From Pseudomonadota bacterium (GTDB lineage: Bacteria > Pseudomonadota > Alphaproteobacteria > Sphingomonadales > Sphingomonadaceae), in assembly GCA_023423655.1 (NCBI GenBank), contig JAFAFE010000005.1:434001-498000 (forward strand): DNA of 64,000 bases, written 5' to 3'. Shown here piece by piece: positions 43,720-51,967 of the stretch (the first letter of the stretch is position 1; each line of letters opens with the position of its first letter). The translations under genes were made by a program, and so were the position numbers. The notes under the pieces were generated by a model. The model saw only the letters and a program-made list of their open reading frames with translations. It had not been told where the DNA came from and made no database searches.

Positions 43720-43796
43720 TGGCGCGCCCTGCAGGATTCGAACCTGCGACCACCCGCTTAGAAGGCGGGTGCTCTATCCAGCTGAGCTAAGGGCGC
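43720..43796 (-). tRNA. tRNA-Arg, anticodon TCT
   Basis: 77 bases including an encoded CCA. The acceptor stem is GCGCCCT / AGGGCGC with discriminator G, the D arm contains AGCTCAGCTGGATAGAGC, the anticodon stem is CCCGC / GCGGG with loop CTTCTAA (anticodon TCT, reading AGA), and the T arm contains GTTCGAATCC. All stems pair. No integrase or attachment duplication is seen next to it. Confidence 0.97.
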
Positions 43797-43916
43797 GCGG
43801 ATGCCTGCTTGAAGCGGTAGAGCGCATAGCGGATTCGAGCCGCAGGGGGAACCCGCTATGCGCGGCCTTTATCGTGTAAAATGGCGTGTAAAGGGCGCGC
43901 CGCTAACGAGTAGGCC

Positions 43917-44270
43917 TTAATCCTTTTTGCGCAGCATCGGTGCAAGGAAACCGAACAGGGTCAGCACCAGCCCCATGCCGAGCAGGAATTTGCCAATCGC
44001 GCTGCCGCCAATTTCGGCATTATTATTGGCCGCGATGACCGCTGCGGCATCGCTCGCATTGGTGGCGGTGATGGCGGTGGCGAAATTGGCGTCGGTGCAG
44101 CGTTCGGCCAAAGAAGCATCACCGCCGCGTTTGGCCATTTCGGTGCGGCAGGCCGCTTCTGTCGCGTTTGATGCCGATGCAGGGCCGCTCCCCGGACCGA
44201 AGGAAAGAAATGCGCCGATTGCGAGCAGCACAAGGCCGATCCACAACAGGGTTTTAGGGTTTCTTTTCAT
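43917..44270 (-). CDS. Hypothetical small membrane protein
   Basis: 117 residues with a membrane helix at each end: KTLLWIGLVLLAIGAFLSF (about 5-24) and GKFLLGMGLVLTLFGFLAP (about 93-111). The middle is Ala/Asn-rich with two cysteines (AACRTEMAKRG and AERCTDAN), possibly disulfide-bonded in the periplasm. Start at ATG 44270 with GGGAGAA upstream. It is not assigned to a family. Transcribed away from the transporter gene, towards the tRNA gene. Confidence 0.7.
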   Translation of the reverse strand: MKRNPKTLLWIGLVLLAIGAFLSFGPGSGPASASNATEAACRTEMAKRGGDASLAERCTDANFATAITATNASDAAAVIAANNNAEIGGSAIGKFLLGMGLVLTLFGFLAPMLRKKD

Positions 44271-44391
44271 AAATTTCTCCCGCTTGTGATAGTCCACCCC
44301 ACCGCTATCGCGATATGTCCGGTCTTGCAAAGCCTAATCGGCGCGAGATTGGCGTTGCCGCCGCCACGCTTTGGGATAAAGTGCGCGGGCC

Positions 44392-45216
44392 GTGACCGAC
44401 CCTAGCCGCCCTGTGATTCCCGATGCGCCTAATACGCCGGAGAGCCATGCGCCCGATGCGCCGCACGGCCATTCCGCCCATCCCGGGCATCCCGGCCATC
44501 CAGCCCATGACGCGCCCGCCACCCGCGCCGCCGCGCTCGCCCGCCACCCGTTCCTTTATTATGATTATGTCATGGCGGCCTTTGTCGTGGTGCTGCTCCT
44601 GTCGAACATTATCGGCGCGGCAAAGCTCAGCCAGGTCGCGGGTTATGAATTTGGCGCGGGCATTTTATTTTTCCCGCTGGGCTATGTGCTGGGCGACATT
44701 CTCACCGAAGTTTATGGCTATGCCCGCGCGCGCCGCGTGATCTGGGCAGGGTTTGCCGCGTTGCTGTTCATGGCGTTCATGAGCTGGGCGGTCGTCGCCA
44801 TGCCGCCCGCGCCGGGCTGGGACGGGCAGGATGCGTATGAGAAATTGTTCGGCCAAGTGCCGCGCATCGTGCTCGCGTCCATCACCGCTTTCTGGGCGGG
44901 CGAATTTGTGAACAGCTTTGTCATGGCGCGCATGAAAATCTGGACCAAGGGCCGGATGCTGTGGACCCGCACCATCGGCTCCACCATCGTCGGCCAGGGC
45001 GTCGACAGCCTGCTCTTCTACCCCATCGCCTTTTGGGGCGTGTGGACGAGCGATCAGGTGATGACGGTCATGGTCACCAACTGGGGGCTGAAAGTGGGCT
45101 GGGAGATTGTGTTGACGCCGGTGACCTATGCGGTGGTCGGCTGGCTCAAACGCCGCGAGGGCGTGGATGTGTTTGACGAAGGGACAAATTTCACGCCGTT
45201 CAAGACGGGGATTTGA
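44392..45216 (+). CDS. YhhQ-family queuosine-precursor transporter with His-rich N-terminus
   Basis: A vitamin-transport-like membrane protein (YhhQ/QueT, DUF165), thought to import 7-cyano-7-deazaguanine or a related precursor of queuosine. The 274 residues have about six helices with the family patterns PLGYVLGDILTEVYGYARARR and GSTIVGQGVDSLLFYPIAF. Before the first helix lies a 50-residue extension with many histidines (HGHSAHPGHPGHPAHD), absent from typical members. The start is a GTG. A structured repeat follows the gene. Confidence 0.87.
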   Translation: MTDPSRPVIPDAPNTPESHAPDAPHGHSAHPGHPGHPAHDAPATRAAALARHPFLYYDYVMAAFVVVLLLSNIIGAAKLSQVAGYEFGAGILFFPLGYVLGDILTEVYGYARARRVIWAGFAALLFMAFMSWAVVAMPPAPGWDGQDAYEKLFGQVPRIVLASITAFWAGEFVNSFVMARMKIWTKGRMLWTRTIGSTIVGQGVDSLLFYPIAFWGVWTSDQVMTVMVTNWGLKVGWEIVLTPVTYAVVGWLKRREGVDVFDEGTNFTPFKTGI

Positions 45217-45250
45217 GGGGAAAACAGGGTTCGGGAAGGTATAGCTCCAA

Positions 45251-45416
45251 AAGCTCCTCCCCGAGCTTGCTCGGGGAGGGGGACCGTCCGGCGCAGCCGG
45301 ATGGTGGTGGGGTAATGCGATTGCCTTCGCAATCGCGCGAGGCTTTGCCTCGCATAACCCCTCCGCCACGCGCTACGCGCGCGCCACCTCCCCAAGACAA
45401 GCTTGGGGAGGAGCTT
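45251..45416. repeat. 166-bp structured palindromic repeat, copy 2
   Basis: Outer arms AAGCTCCTCCCC and GGGGAGGAGCTT pair perfectly. The first inner hairpin is TCCGGC-GCA-GCCGGA (45287-45301), replacing TTCGCC-GTA-GGCGAA of the copy at 30819-30985. The rest is almost identical between copies. It occupies the convergent gap between the transporter gene and purQ, ending seven bases from the purQ stop, and may act as a two-way terminator. Confidence 0.9.
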
Positions 45417-45422
45417 ATTTTT

Positions 45423-46088
45423 TTAAACCAAAACCGCCATTAACCCCTCAAACATACGTCGCCCTGCGTCCCCGCCATGGGCGGCTTCGACCATGCGTTC
45501 GGGGTGGGGCATCATGCCGAGGACATTGCCTTTATCGTTCAAAATACCGGCAATGTTGCGTGCCGAGCCGTTGACGGTTCCGGCATAGCGGAACGCAACG
45601 CGGCCTTCGCCGTCCAGCCGGTCGAGCGTTGCATCGTCGGCGAAATAATTGCCGTCATGATGCGCGACCGGAATGTGGATGACCTCGCCCTTGTCATAAA
45701 GGCGGGTGAAGACGCTGTCGTTATTTTCAACCGTCAGCGGCACATCGCGGCACACAAAATGGATGCCCGCATTGCGCATCAACGCGCCCGGCAAAAGCCC
45801 CGCTTCGGTCAATATCTGGAAGCCGTTGCAGACGCCCAGCACGGGCACACCCTTGTTCGCGGCTTCAACCACCGCCTGCATCACCGGCGAGCGCGCGGCC
45901 ATCGCGCCGGAGCGCAGATAGTCGCCATAAGAAAAGCCGCCGGGGACCGCGATGAGGCCGATGTCGGCGGGCAGCTCGGTTTCGCGGTGCCACACCATCA
46001 GCGGGTCCACGCCCGTCACCAGCTTGAGCGCGCTCGCCATATCGCGGTCGCAATTCGATCCCGGAAAGGTGATGACGGCGGTTTTCAT
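45423..46088 (-). CDS. purQ: Phosphoribosylformylglycinamidine synthase subunit PurQ
   Basis: The glutaminase subunit of FGAM synthase, giving ammonia to PurL in step four of purine synthesis. The 221 residues have the class I amidotransferase triad: the cysteine in [10 protein letters not shown] and the His-Glu pair in MMPHPERM. It begins [16 protein letters not shown], standard. It is the last gene of purC-purS-purQ. purL is not in this window. Confidence 0.97.
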   Translation of the reverse strand: MKTAVITFPGSNCDRDMASALKLVTGVDPLMVWHRETELPADIGLIAVPGGFSYGDYLRSGAMAARSPVMQAVVEAANKGVPVLGVCNGFQILTEAGLLPGALMRNAGIHFVCRDVPLTVENNDSVFTRLYDKGEVIHIPVAHHDGNYFADDATLDRLDGEGRVAFRYAGTVNGSARNIAGILNDKGNVLGMMPHPERMVEAAHGGDAGRRMFEGLMAVLV

Positions 46089-46119
46089 GGGGGCCTATTC
46101 CTTAAACTCGTGCCGGACT

Positions 46120-46356
46120 TTAAGCGGCAACCCGCTCGAAGCGGTAATTTTCGATGACCGTATTGGCGAGCAATTTCTGACACATCGCGTCCAGATCGGC
46201 GTCGGTCACGCTGTCGGCGACATCAAGCGCGATCATGCGTCCCGCGCGCACATCTTCGACACCGGCAAAGCCAAGCCCTTCCAGCGCATGGTGGATCGCG
46301 CGTCCTTGCGGATCCAATACGCCGTTCTTGAGCGTCACATAAACATGGACTTTCAT
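46120..46356 (-). CDS. purS: Phosphoribosylformylglycinamidine synthase subunit PurS
   Basis: The small subunit that joins PurQ and PurL. The 78 residues are typical: MKVHVYVTLKNGVLDPQGRA and a final helix-strand ending IENYRFE. Start at ATG 46356; upstream in-frame codons are not family-like. It is followed 31 bases later by purQ and preceded by purC. Confidence 0.96.
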   Translation of the reverse strand: MKVHVYVTLKNGVLDPQGRAIHHALEGLGFAGVEDVRAGRMIALDVADSVTDADLDAMCQKLLANTVIENYRFERVAA

Positions 46357-46448
46357 TGCAATCGCCTTCTTACCTTCAAATGCTACGGGATATGCGCTGC
46401 CCCTATCGCCGCGCGGCGGGGGAGACAAGCGCGTCACGCGCGCTCTTC

Positions 46449-47231
46449 TTATTTCTCTTTCTTGCGGCGGTGGGTTTCAAGGTCCAGCACCGCAGTGTCC
46501 CCGCTTTCGGGCATGAGCAGCCCCAAGCGGCGCGCGACTTCCTGATAGGCTTCAACCTCGCCGCCAAGGTCGCGGCGGAACCGGTCCTTGTCGAGCTTTT
46601 CATTGGTCTGCATATCCCACAAACGGCAGCCGTCGGGGCTGATTTCGTCGGCCAAGATGATGCGCGAATATTCGCCGTCCCACAGGCGCCCGAATTCCAG
46701 CTTGAAGTCGATCAAGCGGATGCCGATGCCAGCAAACAGCCCGGAGAGGAAATCATTCACGCGGATCGCCATATCGGCAATTTCGTGCATCTCTTCCTGG
46801 CTCGCCCAGCCGAAGCAGGCAATATGTTCTTCGGCAATCAGCGGATCGCCCAGCGCATCATCCTTATAGCAATATTCGATGAGCGTGCGCGGCAACTGGG
46901 TGCCTTCTTCGATGCCGAGGCGCTTCGACAGCGACCCCGCCGCGACGTTGCGCACCACCACCTCGATCGGCACAATTTCGACCTGCCGGATGAGTTGTTC
47001 GCGCATGTTCAACCGCTTGATGAAATGGTTGGGCACCCCGATATGGTTGAGCATCGTAAAGACATGCTCGGAAATACGGTTGTTGAGCACGCCCTTGCCG
47101 TTGATCGTGCCGCGCTTTTGCGCGTTGAAGGCGGTGGCGTCATCCTTGAAATATTGGATGAGGGTGCCGGGCTCCGGACCTTCATACAAAATCTTGGCTT
47201 TGCCTTCGTAAATCTGGCGGCGACGGGCCAT
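46449..47231 (-). CDS. purC: SAICAR synthetase
   Basis: Joins carboxyaminoimidazole ribotide with aspartate in purine synthesis, using ATP. The 260 residues start [21 protein letters not shown] and contain [15 protein letters not shown] and [12 protein letters not shown], the two substrate-binding signatures. First gene of the purC-purS-purQ unit. The upstream 292 bases are shared with the divergent antiporter gene. Confidence 0.97.
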   Translation of the reverse strand: MARRRQIYEGKAKILYEGPEPGTLIQYFKDDATAFNAQKRGTINGKGVLNNRISEHVFTMLNHIGVPNHFIKRLNMREQLIRQVEIVPIEVVVRNVAAGSLSKRLGIEEGTQLPRTLIEYCYKDDALGDPLIAEEHIACFGWASQEEMHEIADMAIRVNDFLSGLFAGIGIRLIDFKLEFGRLWDGEYSRIILADEISPDGCRLWDMQTNEKLDKDRFRRDLGGEVEAYQEVARRLGLLMPESGDTAVLDLETHRRKKEK

Positions 47232-47295
47232 CTACATACTTCCCTTCAACGGCATGGCCCCGATAGCATCGCCCCGTCCGGCGGACCGGAGAATC

Positions 47296-47328
47296 GGGCG
47301 AGAGGCTGTCTGGGGAGATTTCTCGCCC
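47296..47328. promoter_or_regulatory. Inverted repeat between purC and the antiporter gene
   Basis: Arms GGGCGAGA and TCTCGCCC, perfect over eight bases, with 17 bases between. It lies about 65 bases upstream of purC and 196 upstream of the antiporter gene. An operator for the purine genes is possible; nothing else in the divergent region stands out. Confidence 0.35.
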
Positions 47329-47523
47329 GCGCCTTTAGCCGAGTGCGGCGGCCCGCGCAACAATGCTGCAACGCACCAGAAATTCAGCAGCGCAATTGAC
47401 TCGCAAGCCCCGATTTTTATGATGGCAGGACCGACCCCTTAAAGCCAGCCCTTCCGGCCGGCGCGCGGCCCGTCCGGGCTCAGGACAACAGGGCCGCTGG
47501 GGCAACCATAGCTGGGATTGCGT

Positions 47524-49224
47524 TTGACCCATTATACGCCGCTCATTTCCACCATCGCGGTAGGCCTTGCACTGGCCTTCCTGTTTGCCTTGGCGGCGCA
47601 GCGCGTCAAATTACCCCCTATTGTCGGATATTTACTTGCCGGAATTTTTGTCGGGCCGTTCACCCCCGGCTTTGTCGCGAACCAGCAGCTTGCGACCGAA
47701 CTGGCTGAAATCGGCGTCATCCTGTTGATGTTCGGGGTCGGCCTCCATTTTTCGGTCAAGGATTTGCGCGCGGTGCGCTCGCTCGCGCTACCGGGGGCCG
47801 TCGGACAGATAGCGGTTGCCACCTTGATGGGGGTCGCGCTCGCGCTGTTCATGGGCTGGTCGGTGGGCGCAGGCATTATCTTCGGGCTGGCGCTATCGGT
47901 GGCCAGCACCGTGGTCCTACTGCGCGCGCTTCAGGAGCGCGGCATCGTCGATACCGAACGCGGCAAGATAGCGGTCGGCTGGCTCATCGTCGAAGATCTG
48001 GCGATGGTGCTGGCGCTTGTCCTCATCCCTGCCACCGCAGAACTGTTAGGCGGGGACGCGCAGGGTGTTGCAAGCAATCCGCGCATTAGCGCCATGCTCG
48101 GCATAGATGCGATGTGGGGGACGGTGTTGTTCACCATCGTCAAGGTCGCGATCTTCTTTGCGGTGATGCTAGTCATCGGGCGCAGGGTCATCCCGCTCGC
48201 GCTCCATTATGTCGCGCATACCGGATCGCGCGAGCTGTTCCGGCTGGCGGTTCCGGCCATTGCCTTGGGGGTCGCTTATGCCGCCGCCAACCTGTTCGGC
48301 GTATCATTCGCGCTCGGCGCTTTTTTCGCAGGCATGGTGCTGGCGGGGTCGGACCTTAGCGCCCAGGCCGCGCGCGACACATTGCCGCTGCGTGATGCCT
48401 TTGCGGTATTATTCTTCGTGTCCGTCGGGATGCTGCTCGACCCTGCGGTGCTGGTCGAGCATCCGTTAGAGACATTCGCGACCTTCCTCATCATCGTCAT
48501 CGGCAAGTCGCTGGCCGCCTATGGAATCGTACGCGCGTTCGGCCATCCCAACCGCACCGCGCTCACCGTATCGGCCAGCCTCGCGCAAATCGGCGAATTT
48601 TCGTTCATCCTTATCGTGCTGGGGGTCAAGCTGGCCGTCGTCCCCTCGCTCGCGCGCGATCTGGTGGTGGCGGGCGCAATTTTGTCGATCATCGTCAACC
48701 CGTTCCTGTTCCAGTTTCTGGGCCGCTGGATTGATATGCCCGCGCCGCATGATCCCGACGCCCCCGAAAGCGCCTCCGATGCCGATGGCGGCGAGCCGAC
48801 CGCCCTGTCAGGCCATCTCGTGCTGGTCGGGCATGGCCGGGTGGGGCAGCGCGTGGCAAAAGCGTTGCGGCTCCAGAATATCCCCTTCCTCGTGGTCGAA
48901 CAGGAAGCCCCGCTCATCCGCGCACTGGCGGAGGAAAATACCCCCGATGCGGTGGAAACCATTATCGGCACGGCGGGGCAGGCCAATATATTGGAGCGGC
49001 TCAATCTGGCGGGCGCAAAGGCGCTCATCACAGCCATTCCCGATATATTCGAATCGGGCCACCTCATCACCGAGGCGCGCAAAGCCAACCCCGCCATCAC
49101 CATCATCGCCCGCGCGCATAGCGATGCGGACACCGACTATCTCAAAGGACTGGGCGCCGATCATATCGTCATGGGCGAAGAAGAAATCGCCCGCGGCATG
49201 ATCCGCGCGGTGATGGCCGGATAA
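47524..49224 (+). CDS. KefB/YbaL-type cation:proton antiporter
   Basis: A CPA2 family monovalent cation/proton antiporter with a cytoplasmic TrkA-N domain. The 566 residues comprise about twelve membrane helices (to about residue 395), a short acidic linker and a Rossmann domain starting HLVLVGHGRVGQRVAKAL. IVEDLAMVLALV in the membrane part contains the family's ion-site acids. The start is TTG: 47524 lies six bases after GGGA; another TTG at 47518 is possible. The gene ends inside a repeat shared with the convergent dksA-like gene. Confidence 0.9.
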   Translation: MTHYTPLISTIAVGLALAFLFALAAQRVKLPPIVGYLLAGIFVGPFTPGFVANQQLATELAEIGVILLMFGVGLHFSVKDLRAVRSLALPGAVGQIAVATLMGVALALFMGWSVGAGIIFGLALSVASTVVLLRALQERGIVDTERGKIAVGWLIVEDLAMVLALVLIPATAELLGGDAQGVASNPRISAMLGIDAMWGTVLFTIVKVAIFFAVMLVIGRRVIPLALHYVAHTGSRELFRLAVPAIALGVAYAAANLFGVSFALGAFFAGMVLAGSDLSAQAARDTLPLRDAFAVLFFVSVGMLLDPAVLVEHPLETFATFLIIVIGKSLAAYGIVRAFGHPNRTALTVSASLAQIGEFSFILIVLGVKLAVVPSLARDLVVAGAILSIIVNPFLFQFLGRWIDMPAPHDPDAPESASDADGGEPTALSGHLVLVGHGRVGQRVAKALRLQNIPFLVVEQEAPLIRALAEENTPDAVETIIGTAGQANILERLNLAGAKALITAIPDIFESGHLITEARKANPAITIIARAHSDADTDYLKGLGADHIVMGEEEIARGMIRAVMAG

Positions 49225-49363
49225 TTCCTCTCCGCTTGCGGGGAGGTGGCGCGCGCGAAAGCACGTGACGGAGGGGGCTGTCCGTCAAACCCCGCTTAAA
49301 CCGCGAACCCCCTCCACCCTTTGGCTGCGCCAAACGGCCCCCTCCCCGCAAGCGGGGAGGAAT
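49224..49363. repeat. 140-bp palindromic repeat at the 3' end of the antiporter gene
   Basis: Outer arms ATTCCTCTCCGCTTGCGGGG and CCCCGCAAGCGGGGAGGAAT. An inner hairpin TTTGGC-TGC-GCCAAA lies at 49320-49334, flanked by CCACC and CGGCCC as in three other copies. The left arm begins at the last base of the antiporter stop codon, and the right arm ends six bases before the convergent dksA-like stop. Confidence 0.85.
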
Positions 49364-49368
49364 CAGCT

Positions 49369-49686
49369 TTACGCCGCGCAATCAATGCAGCGGGTGGCCA
49401 TCGGCTGGGCTTCGAGCCGCGCCGGGGCAATATCTTTGCCGCAATTGGAGCAGGTACCATATGTCCCGTCCTCGATGCGCGAGAGGGCGGCGCGGACCTG
49501 CATGATTTCCTGATTGACCATATCGTCCAGCCCCTGATTGACTTCCTGATCGTCAATTTCGGTAAGCTGTTCTTCCATGTCATTATCGAGCGGTTCGGCC
49601 AATTCGTCGGCCACCTCGTCGGCCCGTTCGGTCAATTCCGCCAAGCGCGCGCGAAGCTGTTGTTCAATTTCCGCCAAGTCCGCCAT
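49369..49686 (-). CDS. TraR/DksA family zinc-finger protein
   Basis: 105 residues: a long charged coiled-coil-like N-terminus (about 1-72) and a four-cysteine zinc finger CSNCGKDIA..CIDC (Cys79, 82, 100, 103). DksA-type proteins bind the RNA polymerase secondary channel and act with ppGpp. This protein is shorter than DksA of E. coli (151 residues) and lacks its longer N-terminus, like the DksA-related proteins common in alphaproteobacteria. The ATG is followed by a typical MADLAEIEQQLRARL start. Confidence 0.9.
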   Translation of the reverse strand: MADLAEIEQQLRARLAELTERADEVADELAEPLDNDMEEQLTEIDDQEVNQGLDDMVNQEIMQVRAALSRIEDGTYGTCSNCGKDIAPARLEAQPMATRCIDCAA

Positions 49687-49789
49687 AAAATGTCCCTTTC
49701 TGTCTATTTTGTAACAAGATGCTAGGCCGCGCCTTCAGCATCAGCAAGGCTGTTTTGCGTGCGTCGGGCGCGCGATTGCATGACCTAAA

Positions 49790-50707
49790 TCAAGCCGGGC
49801 GATAAAAAGCTTCGGGGTCCTGTTTGGCTTCATTCGCGAACTCAGCCAAAATCCATTTGCGGAACGCGACGATTTTGGGGACGCGGCGCTTATGGTCGGG
49901 ATAGACCAGCCAATAATCGCGCGGTTCGAACGCGATGCCGGGATGGATGCGTACCAGCGCGCCGCGCGCCATTTCGCCTTGCCACAAGGCCGGATTGAGC
50001 GCGGCAACGCCATGCCCTGCTATGGCGGCATTGGCGTCCATAATCTGCGAATCGAGCCTTATACCGCCATGTTTTTCGGCCGGCGGGCTGACCCCTTGCG
50101 CGACCGCCCAATGGTTCCACCAAATATCGTTGGGCGACAGGCGGGGGAGCGCCAACACATCGGAGGCGCTAGCAACCTCCGGATGGCGCGTAACAAAGTC
50201 GGGGCTGGCCATCGGCGCAATCGGGGTGCGCATGAGGAAGTGCGAGGCATGGTCGGGCCAGGGACCGGTGCTGGTGCGGATCGCAACATCAATGTCGCTC
50301 GAGGCAAAGTCGGCAATCTGGTCGGTGCTATCGAGCCGCACCGCAATATCGGGATGTTCCAACTGGAATTTGCCGATACGCGGGGCGAGCCATTCAAAGG
50401 AAAAGCTGTGCGAACAGCTAATCGTCAGCACCCCGTCATTATCCGCGCGCGCCATCGCGAAAATATCGTCGAGGCTGTCAAACGCCCGCGTCACGCGCGG
50501 CGCGATGCGCTGGCCGATGTCGGTCAGTTCGACGCGGCGCTTGACGCGGTGGAACAAGGCCACGCCAATCCGCTCTTCAAGGATGCGGATCTGGTAGCTC
50601 ACCGCGGCCTGCGTCATGTTCAATTCTTCGGCGGCGCGCGTGAAATTGCCGTGGCGGGCGGCGCTTTCAAACGCGCGGATGGCGGTCAGCGGCGGCAGGT
50701 TCCTCAT
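49790..50707 (-). CDS. LysR-type transcriptional regulator (GcvA-like)
   Basis: A 305-residue regulator. The N-terminal winged helix is MRNLPPLTAIRAFESAARHG with TRAAEELNMTQAAVSYQI, close to GcvA/AmpR-type members. The effector domain (about 90-300) is complete. I use the ATG at 50707 because AGGAGG lies six bases before it; another ATG eight codons upstream would put that site inside the gene. It is divergent from a 59-codon gene, a usual arrangement for a LysR target. Confidence 0.93.
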   Translation of the reverse strand: MRNLPPLTAIRAFESAARHGNFTRAAEELNMTQAAVSYQIRILEERIGVALFHRVKRRVELTDIGQRIAPRVTRAFDSLDDIFAMARADNDGVLTISCSHSFSFEWLAPRIGKFQLEHPDIAVRLDSTDQIADFASSDIDVAIRTSTGPWPDHASHFLMRTPIAPMASPDFVTRHPEVASASDVLALPRLSPNDIWWNHWAVAQGVSPPAEKHGGIRLDSQIMDANAAIAGHGVAALNPALWQGEMARGALVRIHPGIAFEPRDYWLVYPDHKRRVPKIVAFRKWILAEFANEAKQDPEAFYRPA

Positions 50708-50853
50708 GCACTTCCTCCTCGGCGTATTCATAAGGCAATTTTATCATTGCTGTCGAACACTTTGTTGGCGCGCGTTGGCCAAAAGCCGCATATCGGTAAC
50801 GACAGTACGGCCCACTTCGCCCACCTGTCCCCGACTACGGAAAGGAATTATGT

Positions 50854-51033
50854 ATGCGTGAGCAGTTAGACCACCGCATTCCGGCCGAACATCATGATAT
50901 TTTTTGGGCCTCTATCGACACTTTTTTCGGCAAAATCATGGAAGCTTTCAAAGCTTTGACCCGGATCAATTACAATGCGCCCTGGACGGCGCAAAAGCCC
51001 CTTGGTCCTTCGTCCCGCGTCCAGTGTGGATGA
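50854..51033 (+). CDS. Small hypothetical protein (59 aa), divergent from LysR
   Basis: 59 residues: charged N-terminus (MREQLDHRIPAEHHDI), an aromatic helix FWASIDTFFGKIMEAFKAL, then RINYNAPW. The ATG has AAAGGA eight to thirteen bases upstream, and a terminator starts 25 bases after the stop. This and the divergent LysR gene make it a believable gene and a candidate target of that regulator. No known family. Confidence 0.6.
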   Translation: MREQLDHRIPAEHHDIFWASIDTFFGKIMEAFKALTRINYNAPWTAQKPLGPSSRVQCG

Positions 51034-51057
51034 TCGATTCGACCCCACCCCACCTAT

Positions 51058-51096
51058 CGGCGGCAGGCTGTTTTACAGTCTGGCCGCCGTTTTTTT
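51058..51096 (+). terminator. Rho-independent terminator after the 59-aa gene
   Basis: Arms CGGCGGCAGGCTG and CAGTCTGGCCGCCG pair with one bulge around the loop TTTTA, and the stem is followed by seven T. Confidence 0.8.
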
Positions 51097-51163
51097 GGGC
51101 GCTCGCCACGCGCTGAATAGACGCCCCGCCAATGCGCGATTGGCAACGCTCCGTTCGTAAAGG

Positions 51164-51967
51164 TCAGTTTATACTTGCTCCACCTGCGGGAGCGGATGAG
51201 CCGCCCTGCGTCCCGCTTTGCGCCCCGACCTGGGCCCCGACTTGGGCCATCGTGCAAGGCTTGATCGCGCCGGGTTCGGGGCGTGCGCCTTCGGGCGTGA
51301 AGCGCGCAAAATAGCCGCCAAAGCGTTCATCTTCGACAAAGCTCACCAGCTTATATCCGACCGCTTCCATTTCGCAGAAAAGGAGGCGCGGCGGGGTGCC
51401 ATGCTGGTTAGTCGGCCGGTCGGCATCGACCACGACCACCTCCCCGCCCTTGTGCAAGGCAGGGCGCAAACGCCATAAAAAGGCGTAAGGCTCGGCAATT
51501 TCATGATACATATGGATGAGGAAAACGCGGTCGAAACTGTTCGCGGGCAAGCGCGGATCATCGACCGCCCCGAGCTTGATCGACACATTATCGAGCCGTT
51601 CGCGCGATACACGGTCGGCCAGACGTTCGATCACCTTGGGCTGGATGTCCTGCGCCAACACACGGCCTTTTGCGCCGACACGCGCAGCCAAACGCACGGT
51701 ATAATAGCCATCGCCCGCGCCAATATCCGCCACCGTCATGCCGGGCTCGACGCCCGAACGGTCCATCACATCGCCCGCCTCGTTCAGCTTGTCGCGGCTC
51801 GCTTCATCGGAAAAGCGGGTGGAATCAGCAGGCGCAACGGGGCGTTCGGCATGAGGGAAATCGAGCGCGGTTTCCGGCCGGTTCTTGTCGGCTCCCATCA
51901 TATTGCATCCGGCAAGCGCCAGCGCAGATGTTAGGCATAGCAAGAAAGGAACGGCCCGCGCGCGCAT
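51164..51967 (-). CDS. Predicted lipoprotein SAM-dependent methyltransferase
   Basis: 267 residues. The N-terminus is a lipoprotein signal (hydrophobic core FLLCLTSALALAGC, with the lipobox ending at Cys21), and the rest is a class I methyltransferase: motif I VADIGAGDGYYT (79-90) and the acidic VLAQDI loop. There is a Gly/Ser/Gln tail. The start overlaps the prfB stop (TGATG). SAM is not known in the periplasm, so the location of an active enzyme is a puzzle. The substrate is unknown. Confidence 0.85.
   Translation of the reverse strand: MRARAVPFLLCLTSALALAGCNMMGADKNRPETALDFPHAERPVAPADSTRFSDEASRDKLNEAGDVMDRSGVEPGMTVADIGAGDGYYTVRLAARVGAKGRVLAQDIQPKVIERLADRVSRERLDNVSIKLGAVDDPRLPANSFDRVFLIHMYHEIAEPYAFLWRLRPALHKGGEVVVVDADRPTNQHGTPPRLLFCEMEAVGYKLVSFVEDERFGGYFARFTPEGARPEPGAIKPCTMAQVGAQVGAQSGTQGGSSAPAGGASIN

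Noticed and set aside
43720..43796. tRNA-Arg gene as an integration site
   Set aside because: No integrase gene and no duplicated tRNA 3' end is found on either side; both neighbours are small ordinary genes.
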